This document shows, piece after piece, positions 5,783-5,819 of a DNA stretch of 5,819 bases. The stretch comes from Acidobacteriota bacterium (lineage in GTDB: Bacteria; Acidobacteriota; Terriglobia; Terriglobales; Acidobacteriaceae). Under the pieces are notes generated by a model. That model saw only the letters and a program-made list of their open reading frames with translations. It was not told where the DNA came from and made no database searches. The stretch lies in the NCBI GenBank assembly GCA_021810735.1, contig JAJZIF010000264.1:1-5819 (forward strand). Direction: 5' to 3'. The position numbers and the translations under genes were made by a program. The first letter of the stretch is position 1, and each line of letters begins with the position of its first letter.

Positions 5783-5819
5783 AGGAAACCATTGAGACTC
5801 GCGAGTTAGTTGTGCTGGA
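5779..5819 (+). CDS. 5' end of a further gene, possibly exosortase-associated hydrolase 1
   Basis: Thirteen codons are visible (MKETIETRELVVL), beginning at an ATG that overlaps the preceding TGA. The upstream sequence GAAAGGGCG (5768-5776) could serve as a ribosome binding site. The protein is cut by the window end, so its family cannot be read from the sequence. The usual pairing of two alpha/beta-hydrolase genes in exosortase loci makes hydrolase 1 the most likely identity, but this is only inference from context. Confidence 0.55.
   Translation, partial: MKETIETRELVVL

Overview
The window reads as one stretch of a chromosomal exopolysaccharide / exosortase-type gene cluster. All convincing genes lie on the + strand. 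The source is probably a Gram-negative bacterium of moderately high GC. The style of the NusG-like protein (short N-terminal extension, WWVLYTRHQHEKS opening) beside CelD-like acetyltransferases and an exosortase-associated hydrolase makes an Acidobacteriota origin my first guess. That is a judgement from resemblance, not a proof.

Layout. Positions 1-146 look like the broken or partial 3' end of an upstream gene. Positions 147-548 are mostly unexplained and may encode a small membrane protein (343-552). Two tandem genes follow (549-1820 and 1817-3190), encoding closely similar GNAT-fold acetyltransferases of the CelD/FemAB-like type. They arose by duplication: the aligned part (about 666-1765 against 1931-3030) keeps a constant 1265-base offset at every anchor checked, and the proteins are roughly four-fifths identical by eye. 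A 292-base gap (3191-3482) holds a long predicted RNA stem-loop whose inner hairpin loop resembles the ops element recognised by RfaH. The gap sits directly before a NusG/RfaH/UpxY-like antiterminator gene (3483-4091).

The rest is a tightly packed operon. A 59-codon ORF (4088-4267) overlaps both neighbours by ATGA. Next come a helical protein carrying the ligand pattern of haem-oxygenase-like diiron oxidases (4264-4941), an alpha/beta-hydrolase-fold protein resembling exosortase A system-associated hydrolase 2 (4964-5782), and the first 13 codons of another gene (5779 onward).

Working model (inference). The antiterminator keeps RNA polymerase moving through the long operon, perhaps sensing its own leader. 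The acetyltransferases decorate or help export polysaccharide. The diiron-type protein and the hydrolase-like proteins belong to the poorly understood small-molecule or acyl-modification branch that travels with exosortase loci. The most novel elements are the diiron-oxidase-like gene in this setting, the doubly coupled 59-residue ORF before it, and the structured leader.
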